Source of the DNA: Apiotrichum sp. Y4204
Taxonomy: Eukaryota > Basidiomycota > Tremellomycetes > Trichosporonales > Trichosporonaceae
Assembly (NCBI GenBank): GCA_025531455.1
Contig: JAMYHL010000017.1
Span: 124,001-188,000 of the forward strand
DNA length: 64,000 bases
Direction of reading: 5' to 3'
In this document: piece after piece, positions 1 through 11,421 of the stretch
How the letters are laid out: every line of letters starts with the position of its first letter
Numbering within the stretch: the first letter of the stretch is position 1
Position numbers and translations under genes: made by a program
The notes under the pieces: model-generated
Seen by the model: only the letters and a program-made list of their open reading frames with translations
Database searches by the model: none
What the model was told of the DNA's origin: nothing

Positions 1-872
1 TTCATCGGCCTTCTCCTCGACATCCATGCTCTCGTCTGCGGGGGCCGCAGCGGCAGCTGCCGGCGTCTCAGACGCCGTGGTCGCCGGCGCCGCTGCACCC
101 TCGCCTCCCTCTCCCGCCGTGCCAGCAGCCTGCTGCTGCGCCTGGCTTTGAAGCCACATCATCTGGGTAGCCAGCACGGGCCCGAGCATCTTGACGGCGG
201 TCTGGCGGAACTCGCGGGACGCCTCAGCTCCCGACGCGCCCTCGAGCTCGTCGGTGACGTCTGCAAACGACGCGAGCGCCTGCGCAAGGTTGAACGCCGC
301 CTCACCGCGCTGGAAGGGGTTGGTCGTCGCGCTCAGAGCCTGGTGGAAGAGAGACACGGCAGACGAGTACAGGTCCAGGTTGCTTGGCGGGAGAGCGAAC
401 TGCGTCGCCAGGATGAGCTGCACGCGGGCACTGCGGTCAGTGTCTGGTGAATGACCCTGGTACTCAATCTACCAGGCTCACAGGTTGTACAGCGCGCCAA
501 AGTCCTTGTCGTTGAACTGCATCGCCTTCTGGTACAGGTCGCGCGCCTGCTCGTAGAACTTTTGCGCCTGGGATCAGCCTGGGCCGGAACGCATCGCCGG
601 GAGAGTGTTGAGAAGCAAGCGCGTTTGATCATCCGGATGTAGTTCATACTTCTCCATCCACATCCACATCACGCACGTCCTCCCACCGGCTCATAACATT
701 TAACACCCACCTTCTCGCCATCACGCCACCTCTCGGCCTTTTCCTCCATCTCGACGCCGCCCTCCATCGCCTCCTCGAGCGTGTCGTACGTGCGCTCCTC
801 GGCCGCCTTCTTCGCGGGCCGCCCGGCGCCCTCGTCCTTTGTGCGGCGCTTGGATGGGAGGCGGGGTGCCAT
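1..872 (-). CDS. TPR-type repeat protein, 5' part (3' end off window)
   Basis: Three exons can be read: 872-711, 567-482 and 430 to beyond base 1. The joins keep phase and both introns are GT..CAG. The start is the ATG at 872, followed by a basic stretch (MAPRLPSKRRTK) and an acidic segment. The second exon carries a helical repeat (KFYEQARDLYQKAMQF..GALYNL) typical of tetratricopeptide repeats, and the third continues with paired helices (SLFHQALSATT, GEAAFNLAQALASF). The last visible part is a Gln/Ala-rich and acidic linker. The basic N-terminus and TPR-like body resemble the fungal Ett1/Nro1-type TPR family, but that assignment is only a suggestion. The C-terminus is missing, so function and full length cannot be judged. 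A TATA-like element lies near 970-987 on the same strand. Confidence 0.6.
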
Positions 873-1324
873 TTTGGGTATTATACTATGCGCGGGGTGT
901 TGGGGTTTGTGTTTGTAAAGGTTTGTGATAAAGGGAAAGAAGAGATGGAAAGTGGAGAGTTGTCGCAGGTTGATATAAGTATATGAGCTCGTTGTGAGGG
1001 GGGGGCAGAAGGTGCGAGATGGGAATCGAAGCGTGTGGCACGTTGGAGCACGAAGTGTGGAGCCCCACATCGTCATGACTGTCAGCTGGGTCAGAAGCCT
1101 CCAGCGTCGTGGACCAGGCGCTCGTCGAGGTCGACGAAAGCTCTGATCTTGATCCAGCGCAAGCATGCATGCATACAGCTCGACACGACAGCAGTGAACA
1201 GTACAAACGCGGATAAGAAACATACTGCCCGGATGAAATAAGAGAAGGGATTGCATTCATTTTCGCCCCGTTACAACCTCCCCGCCAACACCACAGCCCA
1301 ACTTACACCCCATCTCCGGTTCGC
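873..1324. other. Intergenic, upstream of TPR gene
   Basis: This stretch holds the promoter and pyrimidine-rich leader (on the minus strand) of the TPR gene. An AT-rich TATA-like run lies at about 970-987. The reading frames here have no coding character. Confidence 0.6.
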
Positions 1325-1886
1325 CTAATCACCCCCCTGGAAGACCTTACACCTCTCAAGCGTGGGCTCCCACTTTTCCATATTGCGCGCATAAATGACA
1401 ATCTTGGGCTCGGGGATCGAGCCGGGCGGGAGCGTGCCTGCGATTCAGTGTCCCCCTCTAGGACGCACCCACCGCCATGGAGGTACAGCATGTCCGGCTC
1501 GACTTCGCCGATATCGTACAGCGACCTGGGATGAGCATAAACATCTAGTGCTAGTGCTCTTCACGTACGATCCGCACGAGCCGCAGAAGAAACGCTCAAA
1601 TTTCCGCCCGCTGTCCGCCTTCTTCTCCCATGCGCTCGGGAGGCCCGTGATTTTGACCTTGTCCTTTGGGAACGGGACGTACACTGCGCAGCTGGGATAA
1701 GCACCAATTAGTAAGAAGCGGTAGGTGTTGCTCACAGCGAGCCGGTGAAGCCGCGGCAGTCGGTGCAGTCTGATGTTAATAGAGTTCTGGGGCCGGAACG
1801 GTGCACGCACGGCAGACGACGCCGTCGCCTGGCGTGGCGTCGGTCGTGATCTTGATGCCGCGGCAGTTGCAGTGTACTTCGATCAT
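1325..1886 (-). CDS. Gfa/CENP-V family zinc-binding protein
   Basis: Five exons (1886-1811, 1769-1736, 1691-1569, 1525-1473, 1437-1325) join to 132 residues, the usual size for this single-domain family. The metal ligands are visible in order: C6-x-C8, C25-x-C27-xx-C30 (written HCTDCRGFTG) and C73-xx-C76 in FFCGSCGS. These match the glutathione-dependent formaldehyde-activating enzyme (Gfa)/CENP-V fold, a zinc beta-sandwich. Members are often annotated as formaldehyde-activating enzymes, but many fungal paralogues have no proven activity, so only the fold is assigned. The splice between exons 1 and 2 falls within codon 26, inside the second Cys motif, and is needed to build it. A TAAATA-like element lies about 65 bases upstream. 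Confidence 0.85.
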
Positions 1887-2387
1887 CGTGAGTGTGAAAT
1901 GTTCGAATGTGAGGAAATGGAAGTGGGAAACTGGTCAATGGGGTTATAGTATTTATCAGCAAACCGTGAGGACGCCTCTATGACGTCGTGTGTCTGTTGA
2001 TGTCTGGAGTGTTGTCCCGTGACATCGTGATAAGCGAGGTTTGCACATGGTAGCAAACAAGTCGTGAGTACGCGTGAGTCAGTCAATCGCAGCTCGTCGC
2101 GCGGCGCGTATTCTTGCACACTGCTCGCTGCACCTGATTGATAAGGTTATTGGTCAGCCAGATGTTCCGACCCCTTTCGGATGGAGCCGCCGACAACTCG
2201 CCCAGCAACATAATCCTCCACCCACTTAACTACTCCCGTTCGCGCACTGGTACATGCATGGGGTATAACAGCATCCCAGTGGGATGCCTGGTGCTGGGGT
2301 TATGGTTGCGCGATACGAGTACACGAAATGCTATGGGAGAGACAGCACGAAACAGCATCAGCATGCGGGGTACCGGGCTGAGGCTGC
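1887..2387. other. Intergenic between Gfa-like gene and kinase gene
   Basis: Promoter side of the Gfa-like gene and 3' flank of the kinase gene. A TATA-like run lies near 1945-1955. Nothing else could be supported. Confidence 0.5.
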
Positions 2388-4658
2388 TTAATACCGTCCG
2401 ACAGACTCGCCGAGAGGCGACACGGACCACGAAAAGCCCTCGCTGCGGGTTAGTGGATACGAAGTAGGATAATATGGGCTGGCGCCTGGATGGGAAGGAG
2501 GTAACGTCCATCCAGGACCTTCCTTCTACTCACAACTGCTGCTGGACTGTCTGCGAGAGATGCGAGTCGGCAACGACCGAGTCCTGGGGCACTTCGGACG
2601 TAAACTCCTCGTCAAAGTTGCTCGTGTCGATTGCGCTTGCGACGGCGGGCTTGAACGGAGGCGGAATCTTCTTGGCGAGCAGCTTCTTGAAGTCGATGTG
2701 CCGGGCAAAGAAGGGGTGGTCCTTGATCTCCTGTGCACCGTTGACACCCAGTCGCCGCGACGGGTCACGGTCAAGGAGACGCGTGAGCAGCGAGCGTGCC
2801 TCCGAGCCGACCTCTTCGGGGAAGCGCAGAGGGTCAGAGAGAATCTTGCGGTACATTTCGTTGGTGTTCTCGTCATAGAACGGCGGGAGACCGGTGAGCT
2901 GCACTGAGTATATATCCAGGCCACATTTCCCAACGCAAGACACTCACCATCTCGTACAGCAGCACACCCAGGGTCCACCAGTCGACGCACTTGGTGTAGC
3001 CGTGCCCGCTGAGCAGTTCCGGAGCAAGGTACTCGGGGGTTCCGCAGAAGGTGTTGGTCGTGTCATTTGCGCTCATGTTGAGTTTGCAGAGACCAAAGTC
3101 GCACAGCGCAATGTGGCCAGTGTAGTCGAGCAGGATGTTCTCCGGCTTGAGGTCACGGTACACGACGTTGAAGCCGTGGAGATGCTCGAGTGCCAGCAGG
3201 AGCTCGGCGGCGTAGAAGCGCGACCGCGTTTCGTTGAACTTGCCCTCGCGCTGGAGGTGGTGGAACAGCTCTCCGCCATTGACGAACGCGAGCACCAGGT
3301 AGAGCTTCTCTTTGGACTGGAACGAAAACTTGAGCGGCACAATGAACGGGTTGTTGACCTGCGCGAGCACAGTCCGCTCCGCGAGCGTGTGTGTCACTTC
3401 TGAACGCGACACAATGTGTGCCTTGCGGATTGTCTTGAGAGCGTAGATTCGAGACGTGTCCCGCTTGCGGACCTGCATGACCTGACGGTGAGCATGGGTG
3501 CGCAGAGTCCATCACCCACCTTTCCAAACGATCCCTTGCCAATGACCTTCAGGAGCTCAAACGAGTCGATTGTCAAGGGCTGTCCCTGGGCGGGCTTGAA
3601 CGAGACCTGGACGTGGATCGCACCCGAGCCGCTTGTGATAGGGATCCACTCGTCCGTAAGCCGCATGCTCTCGAGGTCCGGGATGAAGCGGATACCGCCG
3701 AGGTTGAGGTCCGAGTTGCCCATGTCCGAGACGTCGCCGGAGCGGGGCGGTGTCGAACGCAGGTATGCGCTGATGGCAATCTCCGAGACACGGGACACGT
3801 CGAATGTCGCACTGTACATCCATACCGGGTTGTTCAGGTCGCCTCCGAGCGCATCGACAAGCACTTCGTTCTTGTCGAACTCGAGAACGACATATGGCAG
3901 CCACCAGAGCTGCTTGCGCTGCACACCATCGCGCTGGACGGAACCATTCCGCTGGTGCTGGAGAACGCGCGGGGAGGACGAGAGCGACGAGCTGAGCGCC
4001 GACGTCGGGTGCTGTGCGAGCGCGTTCTGGACGCATGCGGGTACGGGAACTGTAGTGTCAGCGGTGCTGTGCGGTTGCATTGGACGCCGGTTGGAGCTGC
4101 CGACTGGTATGGAGCTCCGCAGCACCTCCGCAGCACAACTTACCACCCTGGGGGAGGCTGAGGCCCTTTCCGGCTGTCACACGGATGCGCAGGATACCGC
4201 TCCGCGCGACGGGGGGAACGACCGCCTCGGTAGATGCCGAGGCAGACTCTCCAGGCCGGGGGTTCCCCGGCGTGGGAGTGGTGGAGCGCGACTCGGAGGC
4301 GGGAGAAGCGGTGTGGCTTTTAGACGAGAGAAGGCCGCCCTCCTTGAACTCTGGGAGTGGGCGTAGGTGCGCGGGAAAGGAAGCGCGGTGGCACGATGGT
4401 TTCGATGGTGTGGGAATGCATGGCGCGGAGCGACGTGGAGCGCGAGTGATGTTGAAGTTGCGCGATGAAGACGCGGGTGGTTTGACAAGTGGTGGAGTGT
4501 CGTTTACAGTGTGAAGACGACGCGGGAATGAGGGTAGAGCGACAATGTTAAACGAGAGGTTGTTGCGTCAGCATTGGGATCGAGGGCAAGGGTGTGCTCG
4601 TTGCGCGCGCCAAGTTAAAGCGCATGCACTCACTCTTTCCAATCTTCCAGGACGACAT
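2388..4658 (-). CDS. YPK1: Ypk1/Gad8-type AGC protein kinase
   Basis: Six exons (4658-4634, 4350-4144, 4049-3520, 3481-2948, 2898-2534, 2442-2388) give 571 residues. The first exon is only eight codons (MSSWKIGK) and is followed by a 283-base intron. Residues about 60-230 form a C2-like region. The kinase domain starts with GKGSFGKV; the ATP lysine is K270, the catalytic Asp is D364 in YRDLKPEN, the DFG Asp is D382 and the activation-loop Thr is T398 in [12 protein letters not shown]. The last exon supplies the hydrophobic motif FEGFSW (554-559), which would be lost if the reading frame were stopped at the preceding exon. In yeasts these kinases act below TORC2 and Pdk1 in control of sphingolipids, membrane stress and actin. 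That role is inferred from the family. Confidence 0.93.
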
Positions 4659-4818
4659 GATAAGGGGTTGGAGGACAAAGGAGAGAGGAGGAAGGAAGGT
4701 GTTGTACTGGTGGACAGATGGACTTGATGCGATGGGAGGGTGGAAAGCGGGAGCCGAGGCGGGGTGGTACGAGCCAAAACACTGGCAAGCTGTAGTTGTG
4801 GAGGGAGAGTGACGGTGC

Positions 4819-4905
4819 GTGTGTGTGTGTGTGTAGAAGGGGGGAACTGAGACGGGGGAACGAGAGACGGGGGTGAGATTCGTATGTATGTGTGTGTGTG
4901 TGTGT
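4819..4905. repeat. Two TG/GT microsatellites
   Basis: (GT)8 at 4819-4834 and (TG)8 at 4889-4905, both in the leader or promoter of the kinase gene, where they read as CA repeats on the transcribed strand. Confidence 0.9.
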
Positions 4906-5144
4906 TTGGTGGCGAGGACAAGGAGGGTGGTGGTGAAGAGACTAATGTTGATGGTGGTGGTCCTTGTAATGATGATGATCGAGCAGCCCCAAGCCTTAGC
5001 AGCTTAGCACCACGCTGTTCTTGTTCGCTTGTTCCTGCCCCTGCCTGTACAATGGCAATGGCCTGCCTGCACCACGCCGGTCCACTCAGCTACACCGCTA
5101 CAGCGCTACAGTGTGTGTGCGCTGTGGCGCGTGCTCACCAACTG

Positions 5145-5262
5145 CCTTCCCTCCTCCCGAATCGTGCCTTCCCTCCCTCTCGGCCTTCCTTTCCTCGCTT
5201 GCCTTCCCTTCCCTTCCCTTCCCTTCCTTCCTTCCCTCCTTCCCTCCTTCCCCACCCTTCCT
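5145..5262. repeat. CCCTT/CCTTC pyrimidine tract
   Basis: About 110 bases made almost only of C and T, with repeated CCCTT and CCTTC units. It lies in the gap between the SAP18 and kinase genes. Open frames on either strand here come from low complexity, not coding. Confidence 0.85.
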
Positions 5263-5644
5263 TCGGGAGCACGGGTACCCCTTTTTTCGGACCAGTGCCC
5301 TGTTGATAATGCCACACTTTTACCCCCTTAGCCCCCACTCCCTGATTATCTCTAATGCACCACAATGGAACTCCTAATCGCGCCGATGACTTCATAGGTT
5401 TGTCCATTTAGCGGGACCAAAAGGTTGGTGCCAGTCCAGGCGACCCGCGACGTCCGCGACCAAGCATCAACGGCGCATCTAAACAACCCCCCCAAGACCC
5501 CCCCGGTCCTTGGCATCCAGCGACGAACAGTCTTGCCGAGTGAACATTGCGCATCGCAGTGAGAGAAGCAGCGGAAGAGCGCGGACTGACTTCCCCTCGC
5601 AACCACATCTAACGCATCTCATCAACTCCATCCCATGGCATCCT

Positions 5645-6523
5645 CTAGTCACGGTATCTCTGTGCCCAGCTCTCGCGCCGCGGGGGCGGGCTTCGACTGC
5701 GATGCCGTCCGACGTCAGGCGATGCGCGGCGCTCGCGTCGGTGCGGCGGGTCGGCCCGCCAGCTGCCCTCTGGTGCGCGTGTTGGGCCGTCGCGGTCCTT
5801 CCACCCGTGAGACTGCCCGCGGCCCCAGCCTCGCGTGTGCGGCGGCGCATCGCGGTCACCCACCGGCCCACTCATGCGGTCACGGATCGACGCGCCGCGG
5901 ATCGAAGTCGTCCCTCCTGCTGCTGCTGGCGGCGCGCGCGGTTCGGGAATCATGACCGCCACACTGAGCAGGTCGCCAATGACAAAGCCGTAGCCGTCGA
6001 GCGTCCTCTCCTCGACGTGCTTCCCGCGCCGGTCGACATCGTGCAGCTCGTGGTCCATGTCCATCCCGTTCTCGTGTGCCGATCCGACAGTGGCCATAAA
6101 GTCGCGTCCGGAAAAGTTGACAATGTCTTTGCTCTTGTACAGCCCGCGCTCGCTTGCGTCGACGTACACGTGCCGAAAGGTGTAGCGTGCCGCCGAGGAG
6201 CGATACGGCGCGGGGAAGACAGAGTACAGCTGCTGGATCAGGGATGTCGGTGTCGAGTGTTTCCTGGTGGGTCAGCGAAGAGATGAGTGATTCACCCACC
6301 ATCCATACACCTGGAACTCGTCCGCGACTGGAAACCGCCCGTCGTCAAAGTCCATCAGCGGCGTGTGCTTTCCTTTGGTAACGAACACGCGGATGAGAAA
6401 GGGGCATGCCTGAGCGTTAGATTTAGACCAATGGGATGAACGCACTTCTGCCTCGGGGTCCGGAGAGACGGTTCGGGAGCGGCTCCGCGAGCGCGCGCGG
6501 TCCGGCGACGGAGAACGTGACAT
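5645..6523 (-). CDS. SAP18: SAP18 family protein
   Basis: Three exons (6523-6446, 6409-6300, 6263-5645) give 268 residues. The SAP18 ubiquitin-like core begins CPFLIRVFVTKGKH and continues through VYGWKHSTPTSLIQQL, FRHVYVDASERG and DGYGFVIGDLLSVAVMIP. SAP18 is a subunit of the Sin3 histone deacetylase complex and of the ASAP/PSAP splicing-linked complexes. This protein starts with a run of Ser-Arg dipeptides and ends with an Arg/Gly/Ser-rich tail of roughly 100 residues, longer than the compact animal protein. Those SR-like tails point to an RNA-processing role, an inference. The gene is divergent from TAM41, with 608 bases between the two start codons. Confidence 0.9.
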
Positions 6524-7131
6524 GGGGAATGGAGAATGCTGCTGCTTGTTGTTGATAAGAGCTCACGACGGGACGCGTGGAGGTCGACAATATGCGTCAG
6601 TCGTCCTTATGAGATGGGTCTCTTTTGGCGTCCGGAGAGAAGCAGCGGAAGCGGCGTCGACACTGGGTCAGATAGCGACGGAGAAGAGGTTGATGGTGAC
6701 AAGACGTGATGAATGCACTCTGACTGTTGACTTTCAACATTCCATTCCACCTTCACTGTCCCCGGTTGGGTGGCCAACTCTGGGCTCGAAATCCACAGAA
6801 AACAATTATTATGTAAAGCCACGCGGTCTCCACGCCTCGGCGAATCCAGGCCCGGGGCGCCAAGAACGACGACAACAAAAAGTCTGGTGGGTGTGGGCCA
6901 GTGTGGGACATTGAGAGCATTCGGAGGACTCGATGAGACAAGGCGACTGCTTTCACTTCCTCACCTGCATCTGCATCGCATCTCGATTCTACCCTCGTCG
7001 CCTCGACCCTCGAATTCGACGCACGCGAACGGTCGCGCAGCTGGAAGCACGGACTGAGGAGCGGCTTCTATCCGCCCCGAGTTCCACCCATCTCTGCGCC
7101 TCTCCCGGTGGTCGTGTGACTTTCCCGCGCA
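6524..7131. other. Divergent promoter SAP18 / TAM41
   Basis: Shared upstream DNA of two divergently transcribed housekeeping genes. Pyrimidine-rich stretches precede the TAM41 start. No separate gene was seen. Confidence 0.6.
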
Positions 7132-8677
7132 ATGTCCCTCCGCAGCGTACGCTCCTCCCCCGTCATCCCAACTGACACCAGATAACCCTCCTTGCCCGCC
7201 CGAGGGTACGCACGGGGTATCTCCTCCTCCGCCCGCTCTCCACCTCGAGCCGACACCCGCCGTGGCTTGCCGGCCGCCCGACGACAACTGGCGAGCAGGA
7301 GGGGTACGCGCGCTTCCGCCCCGTCATTGATGCGTTTGAGGCGCCGATAGATCTCGCGGTCGCGTATGGAAGCGGCGTCATTGCCCAGGCCAACAAGTCG
7401 GGGGTGAGTCATGGCGGTGGATCGCGGGCGCGGGCGGCATCTCGCCGCTGGGGTTGGTGCGGACGTCTCTCATCCGCGTAAGATGTCGTTCTGACGACAG
7501 CCTCCGCCCCTCACGGACTTTATCATCGCGACGCCCTCGGCGGCAGCCTTCCATGCTGCGAACCTCCGGCAGTTTCCAGGACACTATCCGCTGTATGCGC
7601 GCGTGCTCGGGCCCAACGTCGTCGGGTGGATGACGGACCGCTTCGGCGCGGGCATGTGGTACGTCACCATGGTCAAGTTTGGGGATCTGGTGAGTGGCCT
7701 GGGGTTGGTTATGCTGTAGACTTTTTTCGCACAGCATTACTTGCGACTCCTGAATGGCGACAATTGCCATTCGCAGCTGTCCTCCCACTGACGACCAGGA
7801 AGTCAAGTACGGCGTGATCTCGACGCCCGTACTGCAGCGCGACCTCGAGAGATGGGACACGCTCTACGTCTCGGGGCGGCTGCACAAGCCGGTACTCGGC
7901 CTCGCGTGTGTCGAGACTCTGCGCCCCGCACTTGGCGCCAACATCCGCTCAGCACTCACCCTCGCGCTCCTCCAGCTGCCTCCCTCATTCACCGAGCTGC
8001 AGCTGTACGAGCAAATCGCGGGAATCAGCTACAGCGGCGACCCGCGGATGAGCGTGCCCGGCGCCGAGAACCCGGAGAAGGTGAAGAATATCGTACGCGG
8101 GCCAGGCGTCCTCGATGGATTCCGCAGGCTGTATGCCCCATATCTCGCCCCCGTCGGGATACGCTGGCACGGCGACCGGATGCGCGGGATTCGCGAGTGG
8201 CGCGGCGAAGGCGAGGTGCTCATGGAGGTGAGTCGAGTGCCGAGGCATATGCGCCTATAATTCACGTTCTGACGGCAGCAACCGAGTACAGCCGATCACC
8301 ACGCGACGCTCCTCTCCGCCCTCCCCGTCAAGCTGCGGCGCGCGCTCGCCGCGCGCTTCCGCCCAACAGTGGCTGGGTCGCTGGTAGACAAGGAGGTGGC
8401 AGCCGCGCGAAAGGAGGACGCGTCACGGCGTCGCGAGGCCCGCGAGGCGGGCGAGCCGTGGGCGAGCTGGGACGATGCCGAGTTTTGGCGCCGCGTCGCG
8501 CGCAGCGAGGGGTGGCGCGAGAGTCTGGGCAACGAGGTGCGGAATATTATCCGTGGGCCCGCCCTCGCGCAGAGCTTCAAGGGCCTGGTCACTGCCGGCT
8601 TTGCTAAGAGCGTGGTGTACTCGTGGGCAAAGGTGCGCAAGTGGTGGGCTGGGCGGCAAAAGGCTGGCAAGAAGTGA
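7132..8677 (+). CDS. TAM41: Mitochondrial CDP-diacylglycerol synthase Tam41
   Basis: Five exons (7132-7146, 7182-7403, 7501-7689, 7799-8227, 8279-8677) give 417 residues. Tam41 (Mmp37 family) makes CDP-diacylglycerol from phosphatidate and CTP at the mitochondrial inner membrane, the first step to cardiolipin. Family landmarks are AVAYGSGV (the nucleotidyltransferase start), DFIIATPS, MVKFGD, KYGVIS, the LYVSGRLHKPV block and the paired NIVRGP / NIIRGP segments. The first exon is five codons (MSLRS) joined across a 35-base intron to a basic, acid-free stretch, which together look like a mitochondrial presequence. A start inside exon 2 is not possible because that frame has no ATG before the conserved core. 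The first join is the least certain part. Confidence 0.92.
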
Positions 8678-8936
8678 GCGGTGGCGTTTATTAGTTGTGA
8701 TTTTCTCTTCATCTTCCCCCCTTCCACCCCAATCACCAAGGTCTTCCATCTGCATCACCGTCTCTCATTCACCACCGCATAGTCCCTCCTTGCCACACAT
8801 GTAGATGCCATGCACCATGTATACAAATCTGTCTGACGAGAGGGGTAGACCGCCTCCCGTGATGCGCGCCGAATGCACAACCGCCACTGCTGACATGATC
8901 TTCCTCGTCCGCGCTTCATCCTCCTACTCAGAGTTC

Positions 8937-10080
8937 CTACTTCAAGACGCGGTCAAACGTCTCGCCACGCACTGTTCCGCCCCGCATCGCCGTCTTGGCG
9001 TTGTTGGCAAACGCGTCGCGGTTGCGGCGCAGGTCCTCTGCCGCCTCTGTACAGGTTAGCGCTAATGTTTTCTAAAAGGCAGAAAGACGCAGTCTAGAGC
9101 TGAGGAAAGGTTCGACGCAGCTCAAACATCTCTCTGCACTCACCCTTGTTCAACGGATCGTCCGGGTTGGGCTCGAGGAAGAGGTACTGGAGGCCGACCA
9201 TGACGGATGAGAGGTTAAGTACCGGCTTCCAGTCTTCGCGAAGAATGTTCAGGCAGACGTTGCCCTCGAGATCAAGGTTGGGGTGGTAGATCTGCCGTCA
9301 GTGGGTTAATGTCTACTCCGACACCCACCTTCTGGGTACAGCGGACCTTGGGCGGCTCGTGCGGGTAGTTCTGGTTGATGGCAAAGGTGAAAGGGAAGAC
9401 ACCACCCTTATAGATGCCTGCGCGTTAGTGACTGGATCAGTTTGCTCGAGGTGATTTCAGCGTCGACGCCTGGCAGTAGGGATTTTATCACAGCGGTAAG
9501 ACAACCGTGGCTGACGAGCACCGACCACAACTCCCTCTCCGCCTTCTCGACAGCCGCTAATCGCCGACCACTCCTACACCCCATACTCACCCTCGTCCGG
9601 GGTGATGGTGAGATTGAAGTTGAGCACGTCAGCCGGATCCGGGAACTTCATCTCCATGGTATCGGGCATCTCGAGCTCGGTAAGGTCTGAAGTCAGCCTT
9701 GTTATCGCCGTTTTCCGCGAATTGGGCCGGCGCGCAAGACGCAATGTGCTGATTCCTCGCATATAGCACAGCACGGCCTTGCACGCCTCCTGCCTCCCGC
9801 TGACTCACCCTTCTGCACGCGCAGCTGGGCGGCCGTCGTCTTCGGCTTCTTCTTGTTCGCCGCCTCCTGGTCCTTCTTGAGCGACCAGATCTGTTGGTGC
9901 GCAAATAATCAAGCGTTGGTTCCGGGTACGGGAAGGGCGGCACGCAGTCGGGTAATGATGGTAGTCGGGGGAGGAACGACGCGAAGACGGGATGGGTGGC
10001 GCGGAAGGGTGCAGCGGCGTGAGCGGACACGAGCGTCAGCATGGTGTTGGTAACGGTTACGGGCCACATACCTTGATCAT
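8937..10080 (-). CDS. UBC12: NEDD8-conjugating enzyme Ubc12
   Basis: Six exons (10080-10072, 9890-9809, 9686-9591, 9417-9329, 9291-9144, 9046-8937) give 177 residues. The N-terminus [11 protein letters not shown] is the Ubc12 docking peptide for the NEDD8 E1, which separates it from ordinary ubiquitin E2s. The E2 core has [22 protein letters not shown] and the active-site Cys C105 in GNVCLNILR, followed by DWKPVLNL. It transfers NEDD8/Rub1 to cullins. The first coding exon is only three codons (ATG ATC AAG). The leader, read on the minus strand, is a long CT-rich run. Divergent from PCC1. Confidence 0.95.
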
Positions 10081-10439
10081 GGTGGGTGTGTTCCGAGCGC
10101 GCAGGTATTAGTAGGTGGAAGTAGTGCCAGACGTGAGTCTGGTTGAGAGAACAACGACGGTTCGAGAGAGAGAGAGACAGAGAGAGAAAGAGAGAAAGTG
10201 AGGAGAAGGAAGAGAAATGTTGTTGATGAGCAAGAACTGTCGAATGGATGGGTTTTGAGAAGGACAGGGTTGATCGAGCCAGGTCGAGTCATTCCACGCG
10301 CGTGGCACACGAGAATCCAGCCAGATGTCTCGACAACATTCGACTTTTCAAAACTCACCCCTCCAGTTCCCTCCTCCATTTCGTCACTGATCTCTTCGCT
10401 CGTCATTCATTCCATCACACTCTTTGCTGTCAACGCACA
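10081..10439. promoter_or_regulatory. Divergent promoter UBC12 / PCC1
   Basis: This 359-base spacer is shared by two start codons. It has a GA-rich run at about 10163-10222 (CT-rich on the UBC12 strand) and a pyrimidine-rich run before PCC1. No TATA box is clear. Confidence 0.55.
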
Positions 10440-11071
10440 ATGACCACGCCGGAGCTATCACATTCCCTGTACGTTTGCGAGGTGGGCGTGGCTGGGGGGA
10501 CGGGCTGCTCCTCGATGTGTTTGCCACCCATGTTCCAACCCCAGAACCGAGGCGTCTGGCTGCTCCGGACCGCACGCACTGACCCACAGCACGATCCGCA
10601 TCCCGTTCTTCACCCCGGAACACGCCGCCATCGCGAAACGCTCCCTCGATGTCGACCGCGAAGTGAACGCCAACCTCGTAGACCGCGAGACGGTCGTGGA
10701 GGACAAGGAGGTCGTTGTGTGAGTGTGTCGCTGGCGCACTGGTGTCAACCCCCAGTCGCAGGTCGAGTGCAGACCGACCTGGCTTGGATGTCTCCGGCCG
10801 CGCTCTATGCTATATGCTGCAATCCTCCCCCTGACACTGACCCCACAGTACTTTCCGGGCAGCCACGCTCCGCCTCCTGCGCCTAGCTTCCAACAGCTTC
10901 ATCGCGTCCGCGGACCTGGTCCTGCGCACGATGGGCGAGTTTGCCCCCGACCCCGACGAGGTGCCCCCGAGCGACGCGGAGCTCGCGGCCGAAGCGTCCA
11001 AGGCGCACGACGAGATGGAGGCGACAAAGGGCATTGAGTTGCCTGGTCGGCCGGATGAACCGCGGCGATGA
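10440..11071 (+). CDS. PCC1: KEOPS complex subunit Pcc1
   Basis: Three exons (10440-10468, 10590-10718, 10849-11071) give 126 residues. The Pcc1/LAGE3 fold is seen in TIRIPFFTPEHAAIAKRSLDVD followed, after the second intron, by TFRAATLRLLRLASNSF and the helix IASADLVLRTMGEF. Pcc1 dimerises in the KEOPS complex that makes the t6A base at position 37 of ANN-decoding tRNAs, and it also affects telomeres and transcription in yeast. An acidic Glu/Asp/Ala-rich tail of about 45 residues extends beyond the core. Both introns are GT..CAG. Confidence 0.85.
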
Positions 11072-11421
11072 GGGAATCAGCAGAGCAATCAGCATTCATA
11101 GACTTGTGCATTGTACTATATCGGACGTCCGGGTGCGCTGACTGACCGTGACGCACTGACTTTGAGCAATCCAGCATTCATGTCATGTCGAGGCCGCATG
11201 CGGATTGATAGGGAATGCGGCCAAGTCTCCATCTCCTATTATACTTCCTGATTGTGGCCCAAGACCCTCACAAGCTAGGATCTTCACAAGCTGTTGCATT
11301 CACACTGCCATACTGGCGCTATCATTTTGACTGCTACTCTCTGACTCTCGACTGTGAGAGATTCAGGACTTCTTTCCAGCCCGCTGTAGGCTGGACTACA
11401 CACATACTATCACTCCCCGAT
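11072..11421. other. Convergent 3' flanks
   Basis: Space between the 3' ends of PCC1 and the reductase gene. No coding signal and no obvious repeat. Confidence 0.5.

Larger units (their letters stand above)
4659..5644. other. Intergenic upstream of kinase; low-complexity DNA
   Basis: Carries the kinase promoter, two TG microsatellites and a long pyrimidine tract, then the 3' flank of the SAP18 gene. No coding signal was found. Confidence 0.6.

Noticed and set aside
3416..4366. 316-codon frame on the plus strand
   Set aside because: Antisense shadow of the Ypk-type kinase gene, whose minus-strand exons are well supported.
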